The notes under the pieces were generated by a model that saw only the letters and a program-made list of their open reading frames with translations, had not been told where the DNA came from and searched no databases. 64,000 nucleotides of DNA. It comes from Ashinkailepas kermadecensis (lineage: Eukaryota; Arthropoda; Thecostraca; Neolepadidae). How positions within the stretch are numbered: position 1 is the stretch's first letter; each line of letters opens with the position of its first letter. Below, one piece after another: positions 62,918 through 64,000 of this stretch. The DNA lies in the NCBI GenBank assembly GCA_034440615.1, contig JAOTOM010004044.1, positions 107,001 through 171,000 on the forward strand. The letters run 5' to 3'. Position numbers and translations under genes: made by a program.

Positions 62918-62962
62918 TCGCACCGATCGCCACGGCGCCGTCGGCGGTGGCGATCGGTGCGA
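62918..62962. repeat. 16-bp-arm stem-loop
   Basis: tcgcaccgatcgccac (62918-62933) and its exact reverse complement (62947-62962) around a 13-nt loop, immediately before the 54-bp array. Confidence 0.92.
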
Positions 62963-63600
62963 TTGTACGGGTCGTTGCGGTCTGGCCAGCAGCAGGTCCG
63001 ATCCTGCCGGCGGTTGTTTGACGGGTCGTTGCGGTCTGGCCAGCAGCAGGTCCGGTCTTGCCGGCGGTTGTTTGACGGGTCGTTGCGGTCTGGCCAGCAG
63101 CAGGTCCGGTCCTGTCGGCGGTTGTTTGACGGGTCGTTGCGGTCTGGCCAGCAGCAGGTCCGGTCCTGCCGGCGGTTGTTTGACGGGTCGTTGCGGTCTG
63201 GCCAGAGAGGTCTGGTCTGTGGCGGTTGTTTGACGGGTCGTTGGGTGGCGGGCAGGCGGTGTGGGTTGTTTTTGTTTGACGGGTCGTTGCGGTCTGGCCA
63301 GCAGCAGGTCCGGTCCTGCCGGCGGTTGCCTGAACGGGTCGTTGCGTCTGGACAGCAGGTCCTTCCTGTCGGCGGTTGTTTGACGGGTCGTTGCGGTCTG
63401 GCCAGCAGCAGGTCCGGTCCTGTCGGCGGTTGTTTGACGGGTCGTTGCGGTCTGGCCAGCAGCAGGTCCGGTCCTGTCGGCGGTTGTTTGACGGGTCGTT
63501 GCGGTCTGGCCAGCAGCAGGTCGTTTGGCGGTTGTTTGACGGGTGGTTGGGTCTGGCCAGGGGAAGGTCTGGTCTCTGGGGGGGTTTGTTTGGGGGGTTT
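62963..63600. repeat. 54-bp minisatellite
   Basis: About 11 units (starts 63016, 63070, 63124 ...) of gtttgacgggtcgttgcggt ctggccagcagcaggtccgg tcctgtcggcggtt. In codon register, so a 328-codon frame persists through it; judged non-coding. Confidence 0.93.
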
Positions 63601-64000
63601 TTGGGGTGGGTCGCGGGTGCCCCAGCGCCTACCGCTGACCGGGCTCGTGGCCGGCAGTGAGCGTGGCTGGCAGTGAGCGTGGCTGGGTTGCCGACCGAGG
63701 TTGGAGAAGGGTCTGGGAACGACCGCTCAATGAAGCTGGGCAGACGACGGGGCTGGGGACCACTGGGGAGAGTCCCAACCGCCTGTGAACCGATTCAGGC
63801 ATGGTTCACCATGTATGAAATCCTCATCGGAAATGTTGCACTCAACTGCCATATTTGTATTTTTAGTTGAATAAGATCTACGGCGATTTTGCTTCCAGGG
63901 AGACGTAACATCGTGCACTTGTTGGGCACGTTGTTGACTATTGTTTTCATGCTTTTGTCGTTGTGGTAATTGCGGGGTAAAGTGTTCGGATTATTGCGCT
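63601..64000. other. no gene recognised
   Basis: Only short chance frames to the window end. Confidence 0.4.

Noticed and set aside
62690..63676. 328-codon plus-strand frame
   Set aside because: Mostly an 18-residue repeat from a 54-bp minisatellite, with no splice sites, family match or plausible start.

Overview
This is animal nuclear DNA: spliced genes with GT-AG introns, tRNA-derived SINEs, many minisatellites and no prokaryotic operon structure. Exons are very GC-rich with G/C third positions. Degenerate CCTAA/CCTGA arrays near 35.7 kb resemble interstitial copies of the arthropod TTAGG telomere repeat. The source is therefore probably an arthropod; a crustacean such as a barnacle is a guess, not shown.

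Four gene models can be assembled exon by exon with matching phases. (1) A minus-strand gene fragment of unknown function at 2.7-4.4 kb has a long exon with 9-residue repeats. (2) A plus-strand gene at 4.7-20.2 kb has 13 exons and about 766 aa; its N-terminus is acidic and low-complexity, its C-terminus is coiled coil, and its family was not recognised. (3) A minus-strand gene at 33.3-21.5 kb encodes an EEF2KMT (FAM86) class lysine methyltransferase; its first coding exon was not found. It runs tail to tail with gene 2, and AATAAA signals for both strands lie 15 bp apart near 20.6 kb. (4) A plus-strand gene at 37.4-55.06 kb is a complete 9-exon, 395-aa ABHD1/ABHD3-type membrane-anchored alpha/beta hydrolase. 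One of its introns holds an intact tRNA-Glu(CTC) gene.

The most striking feature is a recurring architecture. At about half of all exons a tandem repeat abuts the splice site, and its unit contains the exon edge plus the splice signal, giving rows of decoy donors or acceptors leading into the real one. It is seen in all three well-resolved genes, at donors and acceptors and on both strands. In at least two ABHD arrays the decoy copies carry an in-frame stop just past the copied exon edge.

A second specific event is a tRNA-derived SINE inserted exactly at the donor of the penultimate EEF2KMT exon. The target-site duplication shows that the original donor was displaced to the far side of the SINE.

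The block 33.4-39.8 kb differs from the rest: AT-rich and almost free of CpG, except for about 650 bp of CpG-rich DNA at the ABHD promoter. It holds a foldback element. The right end (55.1-64 kb) has no convincing gene, only duplicated segments, a broken coding-like stretch and a 54-bp minisatellite.
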